Of a DNA stretch of 39,027 nucleotides, positions 17,365 to 24,552 are shown piece after piece (positions within the stretch are counted from its first letter, which is position 1; every line of letters starts with the position of its first letter). A model generated the notes under the pieces. That model was given only the letters and a program-made list of their open reading frames with translations, made no database searches and was not told the DNA's origin. The DNA lies in the IMG/VR virus record IMGVR_UViG_3300050821_019647, positions 1 through 39,027 of that record. The stretch is one strand, 5' to 3'. The translations under genes were made by a program, and so were the position numbers. The stretch comes from a virus.

Positions 17365-19476
17365 TTATGCTCCCATGGGTTGACCCGGCGTAGACCCACC
17401 GGTGGGTTGTTGTGGACTTTGGGGTGTCGCAGCAGGTTGTGGCCCGCCAGCACCTGTTTGATTTTGACTGTCTTGTGGACCGATGGGGTTGAGATCGCCA
17501 ATCAGGTCCAAGCGTTTATGGATGTTGGAAACCTCGGCCTTAAATGCCGTTTGAGAATGCATGGCATCGATGCGCATTTGCTCGACGACAAGTTCTGTTT
17601 CCATTTCCTTTAGAGCAATGCGCTCTTTGGATTCGAGCTCCAGCTTTTTGGTTTCGATGACTTGGTTTAATTGATTTAAGGCTTGCGTCAGCTGTTGGTT
17701 CTGCTGGCGAAACTGCATGATCATTTGCTGCGCTTGGGGCGGAATTTGCGGCTGCTCGCCGTCGTCGTCTTGTTGCAGTCCCGGTGGCAGCGTCTTTTTT
17801 AAACGTTCGGCAATTTCGTCACTGCCTGGCCAGTCCATGTTTTTAACCAGCAAGTCACCCGCAATTTGCACGATGTTCGGGTAGGCCTTAGTCAAATCCA
17901 TCATGCTGGCCACGGCCTCTTGGCGCTTGGTCTGATAGCTTGGGCCAGTCGACACCGTCACGTCATAGCGGCCTAAGTCTAAGTCATGCGACATGACCTT
18001 TTGGCCCTTTTGAAACATCTGGTTGATTAAAACCATTTCCTGCGTGTCATCGGCATTGATGATTCGGACCGCTTGGGCCGAGTCGTAAATCTTTGGGATT
18101 AATTCGACAATAATGCGGCCGGCATGTCTGAGCGAGCGTGCGAAATTGTCGATTAAATGAAAATTGGATGTTTGCGATTGGTTGTTGAGGCGCTGAATGG
18201 CAATGCCGGATTGATCCGCATCGCGATTGCCAAGTGAGGGGTCATAAATGCCGGTTGTGGCTTTTAAGTCCTCAGCCGCCATCGAGCGAGCGTTGGTAAT
18301 GGCTTGTACCGGTGGCTCAATGACGTTTCGTTGCGGCGCCGGCAGTGCTGTGCCCGCAATGTCTTTGGGTTTATATTCCAAAAAGGGCTGGTTTTTGGTG
18401 TTGGCCGACTTCCACGCCGTCTCATGCCCCTCAAACTGACCCTCAGCCCCGATAAATGGCGCCTTTGGTGCCAATGATATGGTTTCGGTCTCAGCCGACG
18501 CCCAATAATTGTACATGCGCTGTGAATCTTTGGCGTGACGGATCACACCCTCTAAAATTCTACGGCCCTCGATAATGATTTCATCCCCGTAGGCCGGCAC
18601 AATGGGAATCCATGTGCCAAGCCATTCGGTTTCCTCCAAAATCTCGGTGCCGCAAATTTTACACCACATGACTTTAGGGATCGTGGTCGTGCGCTCATCC
18701 ACCACTGTAATGCCTTCGGGCAGCGCACTCGGCATTTCTTTTTCCGGCACAACCGAGCCGTCGGACATCAAATAGATTTTGGTCTTCTGGTTGACCTTGT
18801 AGTAATAATCCGCGACCCTGGCGCCGTCTTTTTGGACCCAGTCTTCCAGCGTGTCGCCAACGGATTCCCAATCATCCATGGCTGAAAGCTTGGCGTTTTT
18901 AAATTGGGCTTTAAATTCGTCTTTCGACATTTGATCAACGACAAAGCCCCAATTGGCATCTGAGCCGTCGGGCTCTTGGGCCGCGGGGTCCAAGTAAACG
19001 TTAAATGGGTTTTTGATCCGCTTGATTTTGATCTCTTGGTCAAACGAGTCGGGGCTTGCGTAGCCTGTGATGATTCGAAAATACCCAAACCCGTGCGTTG
19101 CGACCCCGTCAAAGGCCGTGTCATAGGCAATACTGGCATTGGATTGATATTCAATATGGCGAATCATGCCCTCAAGCACTTCGGCCGTTTCTTCGGTGGC
19201 TTTGGAGTCAACCGGGTTGACCTTGATGGAGGGTCTATTTTGCCGCTGGTCATTGGTGATTTGGCGCAAAAACTGCGGCAGCCGGTTAATCGTAAGGCAA
19301 GGGCGGTGATCAATGTCGCGCTGAGTTTTGATCTCATCGGGCCATTGCTCGCCCGCCCTGAATTTTAAATCATCAATGGCGAGCTTGCGGATTTCCATCT
19401 CGGCTTCGGCCGCCAGTTTAAAACGCCGCTGCGCGGTCTCTAAAATTGTCTCATCTCGATTGTCGTCTTGTGCCAC
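17365..19476 (-). CDS. Portal protein, P22 gp1 family
   Basis: 703 residues, the usual length for P22-type portals. Recognisable segments are LKFRAGEQWPDEIK, RPCLTINRLPQFLRQITNDQRQNRPSIKV, HGFGYFRI, NPFNVYLDP and the later SGIAIQRLNNQSQTSNFHLIDN. The C-terminal 150 residues form a Q-rich coiled coil (QFRQQNQQLTQALNQLNQVIE), like the barrel of P22 portal. It forms the dodecameric ring at the DNA-entry vertex and binds the terminase and tail accessory factor. The start is a GTG with no clear ribosome site, just after an AT-rich stretch that may hold a promoter. Confidence 0.9.
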   Translation of the reverse strand: MAQDDNRDETILETAQRRFKLAAEAEMEIRKLAIDDLKFRAGEQWPDEIKTQRDIDHRPCLTINRLPQFLRQITNDQRQNRPSIKVNPVDSKATEETAEVLEGMIRHIEYQSNASIAYDTAFDGVATHGFGYFRIITGYASPDSFDQEIKIKRIKNPFNVYLDPAAQEPDGSDANWGFVVDQMSKDEFKAQFKNAKLSAMDDWESVGDTLEDWVQKDGARVADYYYKVNQKTKIYLMSDGSVVPEKEMPSALPEGITVVDERTTTIPKVMWCKICGTEILEETEWLGTWIPIVPAYGDEIIIEGRRILEGVIRHAKDSQRMYNYWASAETETISLAPKAPFIGAEGQFEGHETAWKSANTKNQPFLEYKPKDIAGTALPAPQRNVIEPPVQAITNARSMAAEDLKATTGIYDPSLGNRDADQSGIAIQRLNNQSQTSNFHLIDNFARSLRHAGRIIVELIPKIYDSAQAVRIINADDTQEMVLINQMFQKGQKVMSHDLDLGRYDVTVSTGPSYQTKRQEAVASMMDLTKAYPNIVQIAGDLLVKNMDWPGSDEIAERLKKTLPPGLQQDDDGEQPQIPPQAQQMIMQFRQQNQQLTQALNQLNQVIETKKLELESKERIALKEMETELVVEQMRIDAMHSQTAFKAEVSNIHKRLDLIGDLNPIGPQDSQNQTGAGGPQPAATPQSPQQPTGGSTPGQPMGA

Positions 19477-19505
19477 AGCTTACAAGGTAAGGGCTCACAG
19501 ATTTT

Positions 19506-19540
19506 ATTATAGTTTTATAAATTCTTTATATTCTATAAAC
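19506..19540 (-). promoter_or_regulatory. Possible promoter upstream of the portal gene
   Basis: The 76-base gap between the large terminase and portal genes is very AT-rich and, on the minus strand, contains a perfect TATAAT (19506-19511 on the map). The upstream -35 position holds only a weak match. It is one of few non-overlapping gaps in this operon, so a promoter for the virion genes is plausible. Confidence 0.3.
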
Positions 19541-19552
19541 GTCCAGGCCGTG

Positions 19553-21004
19553 TTAGCTCATCCACCCCTCACCACTGAGACCTAAACTGTATTCAATTAC
19601 CTGAGGCGGTTTTTCGATGGGCTTCGTTTTCATGCGCTCAAGGCCTGACATAACAAAATAGCGCATTTCATCCATGGCATGGTCATTGGCTTTCACAATT
19701 TTGCCGGCTTCATCGCGCCTATAAAGCCGAAACTCCTGGCGCCACGACTGACACGACTCAAACACTTTGAAACGCCCCGACGACATGCGCTCCCAGACGG
19801 CGTAAATGCCGGCCTCCACCGAATTGAGTGCCACGTCGAGATTAAGACCCAGCTCGCGATAAATACTTAAGAGCTGCATGCCGTCTTGTTGGGCGCGGCC
19901 ACGGGAGGCGGGGTCAATCACGCCTGGCAACCACAACCCTCGCGCTTTGATGGCTTGGGCATGGACCGCGGGCTCGGCCTGTCCCCGGTAATGCTCGCCG
20001 TAGCGATAAAGTACATCGGTGTCGCGGTTCAGGGCGTAAAAGCCTGCAGCCGTCCTGTTCCACCCGACATCCATGGCATAACCCCGGGGCCAGTGCGCCG
20101 GGATTTCAAAGTCCGAGACCAAAATATCAGATTCTGGCACGGGGTAAATGGCGCCGGCCCCCAATTGCGGTACACCCTTCGATCTGGCATCGCGCTGAAA
20201 GGGCGGAATGGAATCCCATAATTCTTTTTTGGCTTCATCGGACAAGTGCGGTGCGTCGTTCCACGTGGCCATGACCACATACTTGGAGCCGTCGCTTTGC
20301 TCGGCCGCCAAGCCATTGGGCAAAAACGCCATCACCACATCCGACATGCCCATAAGGGGTGTGAACGTCAGCATGATCAGCCCATTGTTGGTCATCGTGC
20401 GCAAAAGGCATTCGGTGTAAATGGCAATGGGCGGCTCCTCATCGAGCCAAATGACGTCTTGCTCGGTGCCCTGAAATGACTTTCGTTTTTGGTCATAGCT
20501 TTTAAATATCAATTGGCTCACACCGCCGGAGGCATGCCTGACCAATATGGTGTCAAACGCGTCGGCCGTGCCGGACTTCGATGTATGATCCACGATGGCG
20601 TCTTTGGGGATCAGTCCTGAGCCCACATCTGACACCGGGCCTAAGAGCTTTTCTTGCAAAATATCCCGCGTGGTTTTGCTGGTGTCCCCTGCGGCCCAGG
20701 CCTTGATGGGTTTATCAAACCTGCGACCTTTCCACCAGGTGGGATATTCCCCTGTCAAATGTAGCGTTAATTCATATCCACCCACACCCTCGGTTTTGCC
20801 GACGCGGTTGGCTGCGAGCATCAAGCGTTCGCGATATCTGGAGCCCGCGTGAAAGAAGTCTAAGGGTTTGGTGTACAGTTCTCTACGCAAGGGGCCCGTA
20901 TCTGGATAGTACGTCGCAATTTTACGGTACGTTTGCCTGCGGTGTTTTTCCTCCAGCAAACGGATCAGTTCAATTTTCTCGTCGCGGGTCACCAGTGCCC
21001 GCAC
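19553..21004 (-). CDS. Terminase large subunit
   Basis: 483 residues from the GTG at 21004. The ATPase Walker A motif is AANRVGKTEG (64-73) and Walker B is VIWLDEEPP (184-192). The nuclease domain shows the catalytic-type Asp in AMDVGWN (D312), VIDPASRG and the C-terminal NDHAMDEMRYF. It drives DNA translocation into the procapsid and cuts the concatemer. A GTG at 20992, forming a GTGA overlap with the stop of the upstream 50-residue gene, is an alternative start and fits the coupling seen throughout this operon; it would remove four residues. The small subunit candidate lies 3.5 kb upstream, beyond a methyltransferase and eight small genes. Confidence 0.9.
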   Translation of the reverse strand: MRALVTRDEKIELIRLLEEKHRRQTYRKIATYYPDTGPLRRELYTKPLDFFHAGSRYRERLMLAANRVGKTEGVGGYELTLHLTGEYPTWWKGRRFDKPIKAWAAGDTSKTTRDILQEKLLGPVSDVGSGLIPKDAIVDHTSKSGTADAFDTILVRHASGGVSQLIFKSYDQKRKSFQGTEQDVIWLDEEPPIAIYTECLLRTMTNNGLIMLTFTPLMGMSDVVMAFLPNGLAAEQSDGSKYVVMATWNDAPHLSDEAKKELWDSIPPFQRDARSKGVPQLGAGAIYPVPESDILVSDFEIPAHWPRGYAMDVGWNRTAAGFYALNRDTDVLYRYGEHYRGQAEPAVHAQAIKARGLWLPGVIDPASRGRAQQDGMQLLSIYRELGLNLDVALNSVEAGIYAVWERMSSGRFKVFESCQSWRQEFRLYRRDEAGKIVKANDHAMDEMRYFVMSGLERMKTKPIEKPPQVIEYSLGLSGEGWMS

Positions 21005-21141
21005 TCTGGTTCGGATCTACCGGTTTTCATGCAATCAAGCTTGATTTGGTCACGCTGGTGTAAAAACGCGTTGCAGTTTGTAATAAAAAAGGCAACGAAA
21101 GCCATAACACCAAGAGCAGTAACCATCTCGGTCCACTTCAT
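20989..21141 (-). CDS. Small single-span membrane protein
   Basis: 50 residues. One hydrophobic segment (about 6-22, MVTALGVMAFVAFFITN) is followed by a polar tail with three cysteines (C23, C37, C46). The ATG lies two bases after the stop of the basic 52-residue protein and has AAGG upstream. The stop overlaps the start region of the terminase gene. The tail cysteines suggest a periplasmic, disulphide-bearing domain or a lipid-like anchor near C23. Function is unknown; it was found by reading the gap between terminase and its neighbour. Confidence 0.65.
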   Translation of the reverse strand: MKWTEMVTALGVMAFVAFFITNCNAFLHQRDQIKLDCMKTGRSEPECGHW

Positions 21142-21143
21142 CT

Positions 21144-21302
21144 CTAACCTTTCTTAGCTTTCCCAGCCTTGAGCAGCTGCGACATTTTCTTTACCTGCGG
21201 CTGAGCTGCCTTGGCCATTGAAGCCTTGGCGCCGCCGGGTTTTCTTATAATCTTTGAGCCCGTGCCAAACGCCTTAGCTGGGCTCTGTTTTGGTTTCGCC
21301 AT
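21144..21302 (-). CDS. Small highly basic protein
   Basis: 52 residues starting at the ATG preceded by a strong GGAGGAAT ribosome site. It is K/A/G/Q-rich with about one residue in four Lys or Arg (MAKPKQSPAKAFGTGSK...KAKKG) and no acidic cluster. It is probably unstructured and binds nucleic acid. The gene overlaps the end of the zinc-ribbon gene by 29 bases. Function is unknown; nearness to terminase could mean a DNA packaging or virion DNA role. Confidence 0.65.
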   Translation of the reverse strand: MAKPKQSPAKAFGTGSKIIRKPGGAKASMAKAAQPQVKKMSQLLKAGKAKKG

Positions 21303-21570
21303 TTGATTCCTCCATCGTCTTGTCAGTTGTTTGGTCAATCAGCGCCTGCATGGCAGCCGTGGCCTTATCGCTTAAATCAATAATTTCAAAATCCGTTTTA
21401 TATTCCCTTGGTATTTTATCGCGCACGACTTCACACGAGATTAAAAACCTGGATTTACATGCGGGGCAGCTCAAGCGTTGCACGACCGCCTCCATTTGGG
21501 TGGGCTTTTTTAAGCCTGCCGAGAGTGTCACACCACATGGGCATTTGGTTTGGAAGGCGAGGCTACTCAT
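21274..21570 (-). CDS. Small zinc-ribbon protein
   Basis: 98 residues. Four cysteines in two pairs, C10-x-C12 and C35-x2-C38, are arranged as in a zinc ribbon, with KSRFLISCEVV after the second knuckle. The C-terminal 30 residues are acidic and T/E-rich. The ATG is inside an ATGA overlap with the 46-residue gene upstream. A DNA-, RNA- or protein-binding role is likely; no specific function is recognised. Confidence 0.65.
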   Translation of the reverse strand: MSSLAFQTKCPCGVTLSAGLKKPTQMEAVVQRLSCPACKSRFLISCEVVRDKIPREYKTDFEIIDLSDKATAAMQALIDQTTDKTMEESNGETKTEPS

Positions 21571-21707
21571 TTCTGCTCACTTAATTCAAACAAACGTTTT
21601 TCGATTCTCTTCTTGACCGAATTCCATTCACCAAAACTGCAACTATATATTTTTTGAAGCGTCAGCCATGCCTCTATCAACATAAGGAATTCCTTATTGT
21701 CATTCAT
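21567..21707 (-). CDS. Small hypothetical protein
   Basis: 46 residues (starts MNDNKEFLMLIEAWL, ends KRLFELSEQK), probably two short helices. The ATG has a GAGG ribosome site and forms an ATGA overlap with the gene before it; its own stop overlaps the next start in the same way. No similarity is recognised. The ribosome site and double overlap are the main evidence that it is real. Confidence 0.6.
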   Translation of the reverse strand: MNDNKEFLMLIEAWLTLQKIYSCSFGEWNSVKKRIEKRLFELSEQK

Positions 21708-21970
21708 TTTTCCTCCCATAGCGCGAGGGCCATCCAGGCACGTTCGGTGTACGCCAACAAATAATTGCGCGTACTTGAGCCTTTTTCATATGCTTGGGTC
21801 GTATTGATCCGTGGGAAATTTTTTTCCGCTTCATAAAACTTCAACGCCTTTAGCAGCTCCACCACTTTGTCGGCCGGACAAACTTGCACCATTGCTTGAT
21901 CCGGAAAGATATCAGCCCCGTGGTGAGGATCTTTAAATAAATGACCTTCTGGCACCCAATAAGTGTTCAT
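21704..21970 (-). CDS. Small hypothetical protein, paralogue of its upstream neighbour
   Basis: 88 residues from the ATG in an ATGA overlap with the upstream gene, with GAGAAG as ribosome site. The C-terminal half (VVELLKALKFYEAEKNF ... AWMALALWEEK) resembles the upstream 75-residue protein (LMLLKTLQFYAQYD ... AKQALAAWEKK). The LLK-x-L-x-FY pattern followed by a helix ending in WE(E/K)K occurs in small phage proteins of unknown function. The N-terminal half has a histidine- and proline-containing segment (EGHLFKDPHHG). Confidence 0.6.
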   Translation of the reverse strand: MNTYWVPEGHLFKDPHHGADIFPDQAMVQVCPADKVVELLKALKFYEAEKNFPRINTTQAYEKGSSTRNYLLAYTERAWMALALWEEK

Positions 21971-22194
21971 TTCTTCTCCCATGCCGCAAGAGCCTGCTTG
22001 GCCGCGTACCCGCAATCGTATTGGGCATAAAATTGTAATGTTTTAAGAAGCATGAGCATTTTTGGGTTTGGGTTTTCATCGCGCCAGGCGACGCCGGCTT
22101 TAAAAATATCGCCGAAACCATAAGGGTCATAATCATCTGGGACTTTTAGCTCGTAATCGTTGGCCGCCTGCTCGATCTTTTTTTCGTCCGTCAT
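21967..22194 (-). CDS. Small hypothetical protein with LLKxLxFY helix
   Basis: 75 residues, acidic N-terminus (DDYDPYGFGDIF), then a C-terminal LMLLKTLQFYAQYD helix and a final AKQALAAWEKK helix shared with the downstream 88-residue protein. Start and stop both lie in ATGA overlaps. The two genes look like an old tandem duplication. Function is unknown. Confidence 0.6.
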   Translation of the reverse strand: MTDEKKIEQAANDYELKVPDDYDPYGFGDIFKAGVAWRDENPNPKMLMLLKTLQFYAQYDCGYAAKQALAAWEKK

Positions 22195-22211
22195 TTCGTC
22201 TCATCCTTTGG
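22191..22211. repeat. 21-base direct repeat, copy 1
   Basis: Identical to 22358-22378. It contains the stop codon of the 56-residue gene, the ATG of the next gene and codons for the shared PKDETK tail. Copy 2 does the same job one gene upstream. Confidence 0.9.
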
Positions 22212-22361
22212 GAAGAAATCCCACGAAAGGTAAAACGTAAAGATTAAAAAATTGCCTTGGATGATCCGGGCGGATTCACCAACCAAATGTACCCAATCAT
22301 ACCACGTGCGCGGGTTGAACGTGAGGCCGAAACCAAAATGACAGCCCTTTAAGCGATTCAT
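22191..22361 (-). CDS. Small hypothetical aromatic-rich protein
   Basis: 56 residues beginning MNRLKGCHFGFGLTFNP and ending in WDFFPKDETK. It is rich in F and W with a weak hydrophobic stretch (IIQGNFLIFTFYLSW). Both ends are ATGA overlaps. The last seven codons and surrounding bases are identical to the end of the upstream membrane protein gene (a 21-base repeat), so the two genes share the tail PKDETK. No function is recognised. Confidence 0.6.
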   Translation of the reverse strand: MNRLKGCHFGFGLTFNPRTWYDWVHLVGESARIIQGNFLIFTFYLSWDFFPKDETK

Positions 22362-22378
22362 TTCGTCTCATCCTTTGG
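22358..22378. repeat. 21-base direct repeat, copy 2
   Basis: Identical to 22191-22211, 167 bases away. It encodes the PKDETK end of the membrane protein and the ATGA junction with the 56-residue gene. It probably arose by duplication of a gene junction. Confidence 0.9.
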
Positions 22379-22585
22379 CCAATCCAGGGGCTCCCTCATA
22401 TCAAAAAACAAATGCCCGCATAAGAGGCCTGCCAAAAACGGGATGTACGGATGGTAAAAACTAATGGTCGCAATGACCGCGGATTCGGTCGCGGGGTTGC
22501 CGTAAATTAGGTAAACAAAAATGTCGTAGGCGATCCATAAGACGACGGTTGATAAAATGATGATGCGGGTGATGGTTCGAATCAT
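22358..22585 (-). CDS. Small two-span membrane protein
   Basis: 75 residues. Two hydrophobic segments (about 5-27 and 43-62) flank a short polar loop (NPATESAVIAT), followed by a charged tail ending PKDETK. The pattern IAYDIFVYLIYG ... PYIPFLAGLLCGHLFF is typical of a small phage membrane protein of unknown function. Size and topology would also suit a holin, but it sits with DNA-modification and packaging genes, not beside the endolysin. Start and stop are ATGA overlaps. Confidence 0.65.
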   Translation of the reverse strand: MIRTITRIIILSTVVLWIAYDIFVYLIYGNPATESAVIATISFYHPYIPFLAGLLCGHLFFDMREPLDWPKDETK

Positions 22586-24552
22586 ACGGCCTCAATTCGT
22601 TTGTTGGCAATCTCGACATATTCTTCATTCATTTCGATGCCGATAAATTGAAAACCCAACCGTTTGGCTGCGACCAGCGTTGAACCAGAGCCAGCAAACG
22701 GATCCAGCACCACGCCGCCAGGGGGGCAAATAAGTTTTATTAAATATTCCATCAGTTTGATGGGTTTGACGGTGGGATGCGTAGACTTAAGAACGCCGCC
22801 GCTTTTTATCTGCAACAGATCGTTTGACTGTGCAGGACTTGCACTCGTAGCAGACCCCGTCGGGACGTTTATAATATTGATCGATGGGCTTAAACTTCCG
22901 GCAAGATCCGCATGGTTTCCACCACTGATTTCCAATAAGTTTGCATCCAGAATGTTCGCGCTTGTGTTGAAGTGGGCTAACCAGCTCAAGGTTTTCGATT
23001 CGATTGTCGAGGTTTTTACCGTTTTTGTGGTGGACTTGAAGTTTGCCAACGACGGGTCCGAAGTGCTGTTCCCAAACAACAACGTGTTCCATTCGGTAAC
23101 GCTTTTGACCAACGTCCCAGATGCGGCGATAACCTTTGGGGGAGATTGTGCCGTATCCACCTGGAGCTGAGCTTTTTGGTCCGCACTTTCCCATGAACCA
23201 ATACTTATATTAATTATCTCAATACAGTCAAGCCCCCGGTTCCTTTCAGATTTTGACGCCTTGGCCACGTAGAAAAAGCGAGAGGCGCCGCCGGTGTCAT
23301 TGCCGTATAACTTTTCAATTAGCCCACCACCAACATAACCGCCGTCCTTAGTATGCTTGCCCTGTCCGCGCTTATGCCCTGGATTGAGTGCACCGCTTTT
23401 TAATTGACCACTCTGCTCATCCAACAATTGGGCGGCCTTTTCATCGAAAATCACATTACTTGGCCATCTTCCGAGCTGCCCACCAGGACTTGCGGTATTC
23501 ACTGATTTTTCGCTTGGTTTCGGCTGTGCGTTTGAGATCGCCTTGTCTTGAATGGAGTTGTGAATGATCTTTTCGTGACATGATTTCAAGATTGTCGATT
23601 CGGTTATCGGTCCGGTCGCCATTGATGTGGTGGACGATGTGGCCCCGTGGGATTGCTCCGTTGTGTTCCTCCCATACAACTCTGTGCTCAAATCTTTGCA
23701 CTCGGTTTGGCTTATGTTTTGTGCCACCGGGTTCTGTCCATGCGAGCATGATATATCCGGCTTGAATGTGACGTCTTGCTCCAGTGATGCCTTTTCGCTC
23801 GAAGTTGGCGCGGCATCTTTTATTGCAATACATTCCTCTGTTGCCGATGTTGCGTGTTTCTGTGTGTCGCCCACAGGCTTTGCATTTGAATTTAAGAGGC
23901 CATCCTCTTTTACCCATACTGGTTTTGTTGCACTTGTCGTGCCAATCCGGCATGCGTCGATGTTAATACCACCGACACCATGCTTTAAAACATTGGCGGC
24001 CACGGTGAGTTTATGTTCCAGTGGTTTACGCGCGAGACATATCGGCTCGTTGGCGGGTTTTAATGCCGTGCCAAAGCCTTGCCATTTCTTGGCGGCGTCG
24101 GTGGAGGGGCCGGTTTTATGTTCTGGCCTCATTGGGGTTTTGCCACCTGCACCGCCCACCCAATCGTATTCATTTGGTCTATAAGCGGGGTTTTTACCAA
24201 TGACAGGCCGTTCATGCTCAGCCCCCGCCTGCTTATCAATCGCTTTGGAAATATCCAGGGATTTGGGGAAGCCTGAGCCATAAATCCATTGGATTTGGTC
24301 TCTTATTTCAAACCCAGCATCTTCGATAGCAGATACAAGTCGGTGATAAGTGCGAGTACCACCAAAACACAAACAATGTCCGCCCGGCTTGAGGACCCGA
24401 AGTGCTTCCTTCCAAATATCCACACAAGGAATGTCATAATCCCACTTCTTTCCCATAAACTTGATGCCATAAGGTGGATCTGTCACCACGCAATCAATCG
24501 AATGATCCGGCATCAAACGCATTTGCTCCAGGCAATCGCCGTGCAGGATCAT
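22582..24552 (-). CDS. DNA N4-cytosine/N6-adenine methyltransferase with two large in-frame insertions
   Basis: 656 residues, against roughly 350 expected. The catalytic motif DPPY is at 25-28 and the AdoMet-binding motif DPFAGSGST at 617-625; this order is that of beta-class methyltransferases. Conserved segments appear in normal order (KPGGHCLCFGGTRTYHR, QIQWIYGSGFPKS, KPANEPICLARKPL, GGINIDACRIG, GRWPSNVIFD, ASRFFYVAKASKSERN, THPTVKP), but about 154 residues are inserted after ACRIGT (about 204-357) and about 147 after ERNRGLD (about 442-589). Both inserts are S/T/N-rich low-complexity protein in this frame, and each contains an HNH endonuclease gene in another frame. The methyltransferase frame remains open throughout. 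It is probably an orphan anti-restriction or regulatory methylase; activity with such inserts is uncertain. Confidence 0.85.
   Translation of the reverse strand: MILHGDCLEQMRLMPDHSIDCVVTDPPYGIKFMGKKWDYDIPCVDIWKEALRVLKPGGHCLCFGGTRTYHRLVSAIEDAGFEIRDQIQWIYGSGFPKSLDISKAIDKQAGAEHERPVIGKNPAYRPNEYDWVGGAGGKTPMRPEHKTGPSTDAAKKWQGFGTALKPANEPICLARKPLEHKLTVAANVLKHGVGGINIDACRIGTTSATKPVWVKEDGLLNSNAKPVGDTQKHATSATEECIAIKDAAPTSSEKASLEQDVTFKPDISCSHGQNPVAQNISQTECKDLSTELYGRNTTEQSHGATSSTTSMATGPITESTILKSCHEKIIHNSIQDKAISNAQPKPSEKSVNTASPGGQLGRWPSNVIFDEKAAQLLDEQSGQLKSGALNPGHKRGQGKHTKDGGYVGGGLIEKLYGNDTGGASRFFYVAKASKSERNRGLDCIEIINISIGSWESADQKAQLQVDTAQSPPKVIAASGTLVKSVTEWNTLLFGNSTSDPSLANFKSTTKTVKTSTIESKTLSWLAHFNTSANILDANLLEISGGNHADLAGSLSPSINIINVPTGSATSASPAQSNDLLQIKSGGVLKSTHPTVKPIKLMEYLIKLICPPGGVVLDPFAGSGSTLVAAKRLGFQFIGIEMNEEYVEIANKRIEAV
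22787..23194 (-). CDS. HNH endonuclease gene nested in the methyltransferase gene (distal insert)
   Basis: 135 residues in a frame shifted by two bases from the methyltransferase. The HNH core is clear: EHVVVWEQHFG, then VHHKNGKNLDNRIENLELVS, then H in QHKREH. The C-terminus has a zinc-knuckle pattern (CGSC and CYECKSC) and a basic end. The ATG is just inside the insert and the TAA stop falls a few codons before the conserved THPTVKP of the methyltransferase, so the gene fills the insertion. There is no room for a group I intron. No strong ribosome site is seen. It probably acts as a homing endonuclease cutting insert-less methyltransferase genes. Confidence 0.85.
   Translation of the reverse strand: MGKCGPKSSAPGGYGTISPKGYRRIWDVGQKRYRMEHVVVWEQHFGPVVGKLQVHHKNGKNLDNRIENLELVSPLQHKREHSGCKLIGNQWWKPCGSCRKFKPIDQYYKRPDGVCYECKSCTVKRSVADKKRRRS
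23456..23953 (-). CDS. HNH endonuclease gene nested in the methyltransferase gene (proximal insert)
   Basis: 165 residues from the ATG at 23953, or 153 from an internal ATG (residue 13), in the same shifted frame as the other nested gene. A zinc-finger-like N-terminus (CKACG ... YCNKRCR) precedes the HNH core: FEHRVVWEEHNG, VHHINGDRTDNRIDNLEIMS, KDHSQLH. A basic tail follows. The stop lies within the bases coding for GRWPSN of the methyltransferase, so the gene spans the insertion exactly. The two nested proteins share about half of their core residues and are the same family, but sit in different loops. A homing function is inferred. Confidence 0.85.
   Translation of the reverse strand: MPDWHDKCNKTSMGKRGWPLKFKCKACGRHTETRNIGNRGMYCNKRCRANFERKGITGARRHIQAGYIMLAWTEPGGTKHKPNRVQRFEHRVVWEEHNGAIPRGHIVHHINGDRTDNRIDNLEIMSRKDHSQLHSRQGDLKRTAETKRKISEYRKSWWAARKMAK

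Noticed and set aside
22582-24552. Group I introns carrying HNH genes in the methyltransferase
   Set aside because: The HNH frames fill the inserts from edge to edge, leaving no 200-300 bases for a ribozyme, and the host frame is open through both inserts.
22582-24552. Inteins in the methyltransferase
   Set aside because: An intein would be in the same frame as its host. The HNH motifs are in another frame, and no Cys/Ser splice start with a His-Asn end is visible in the host frame at the insert edges.
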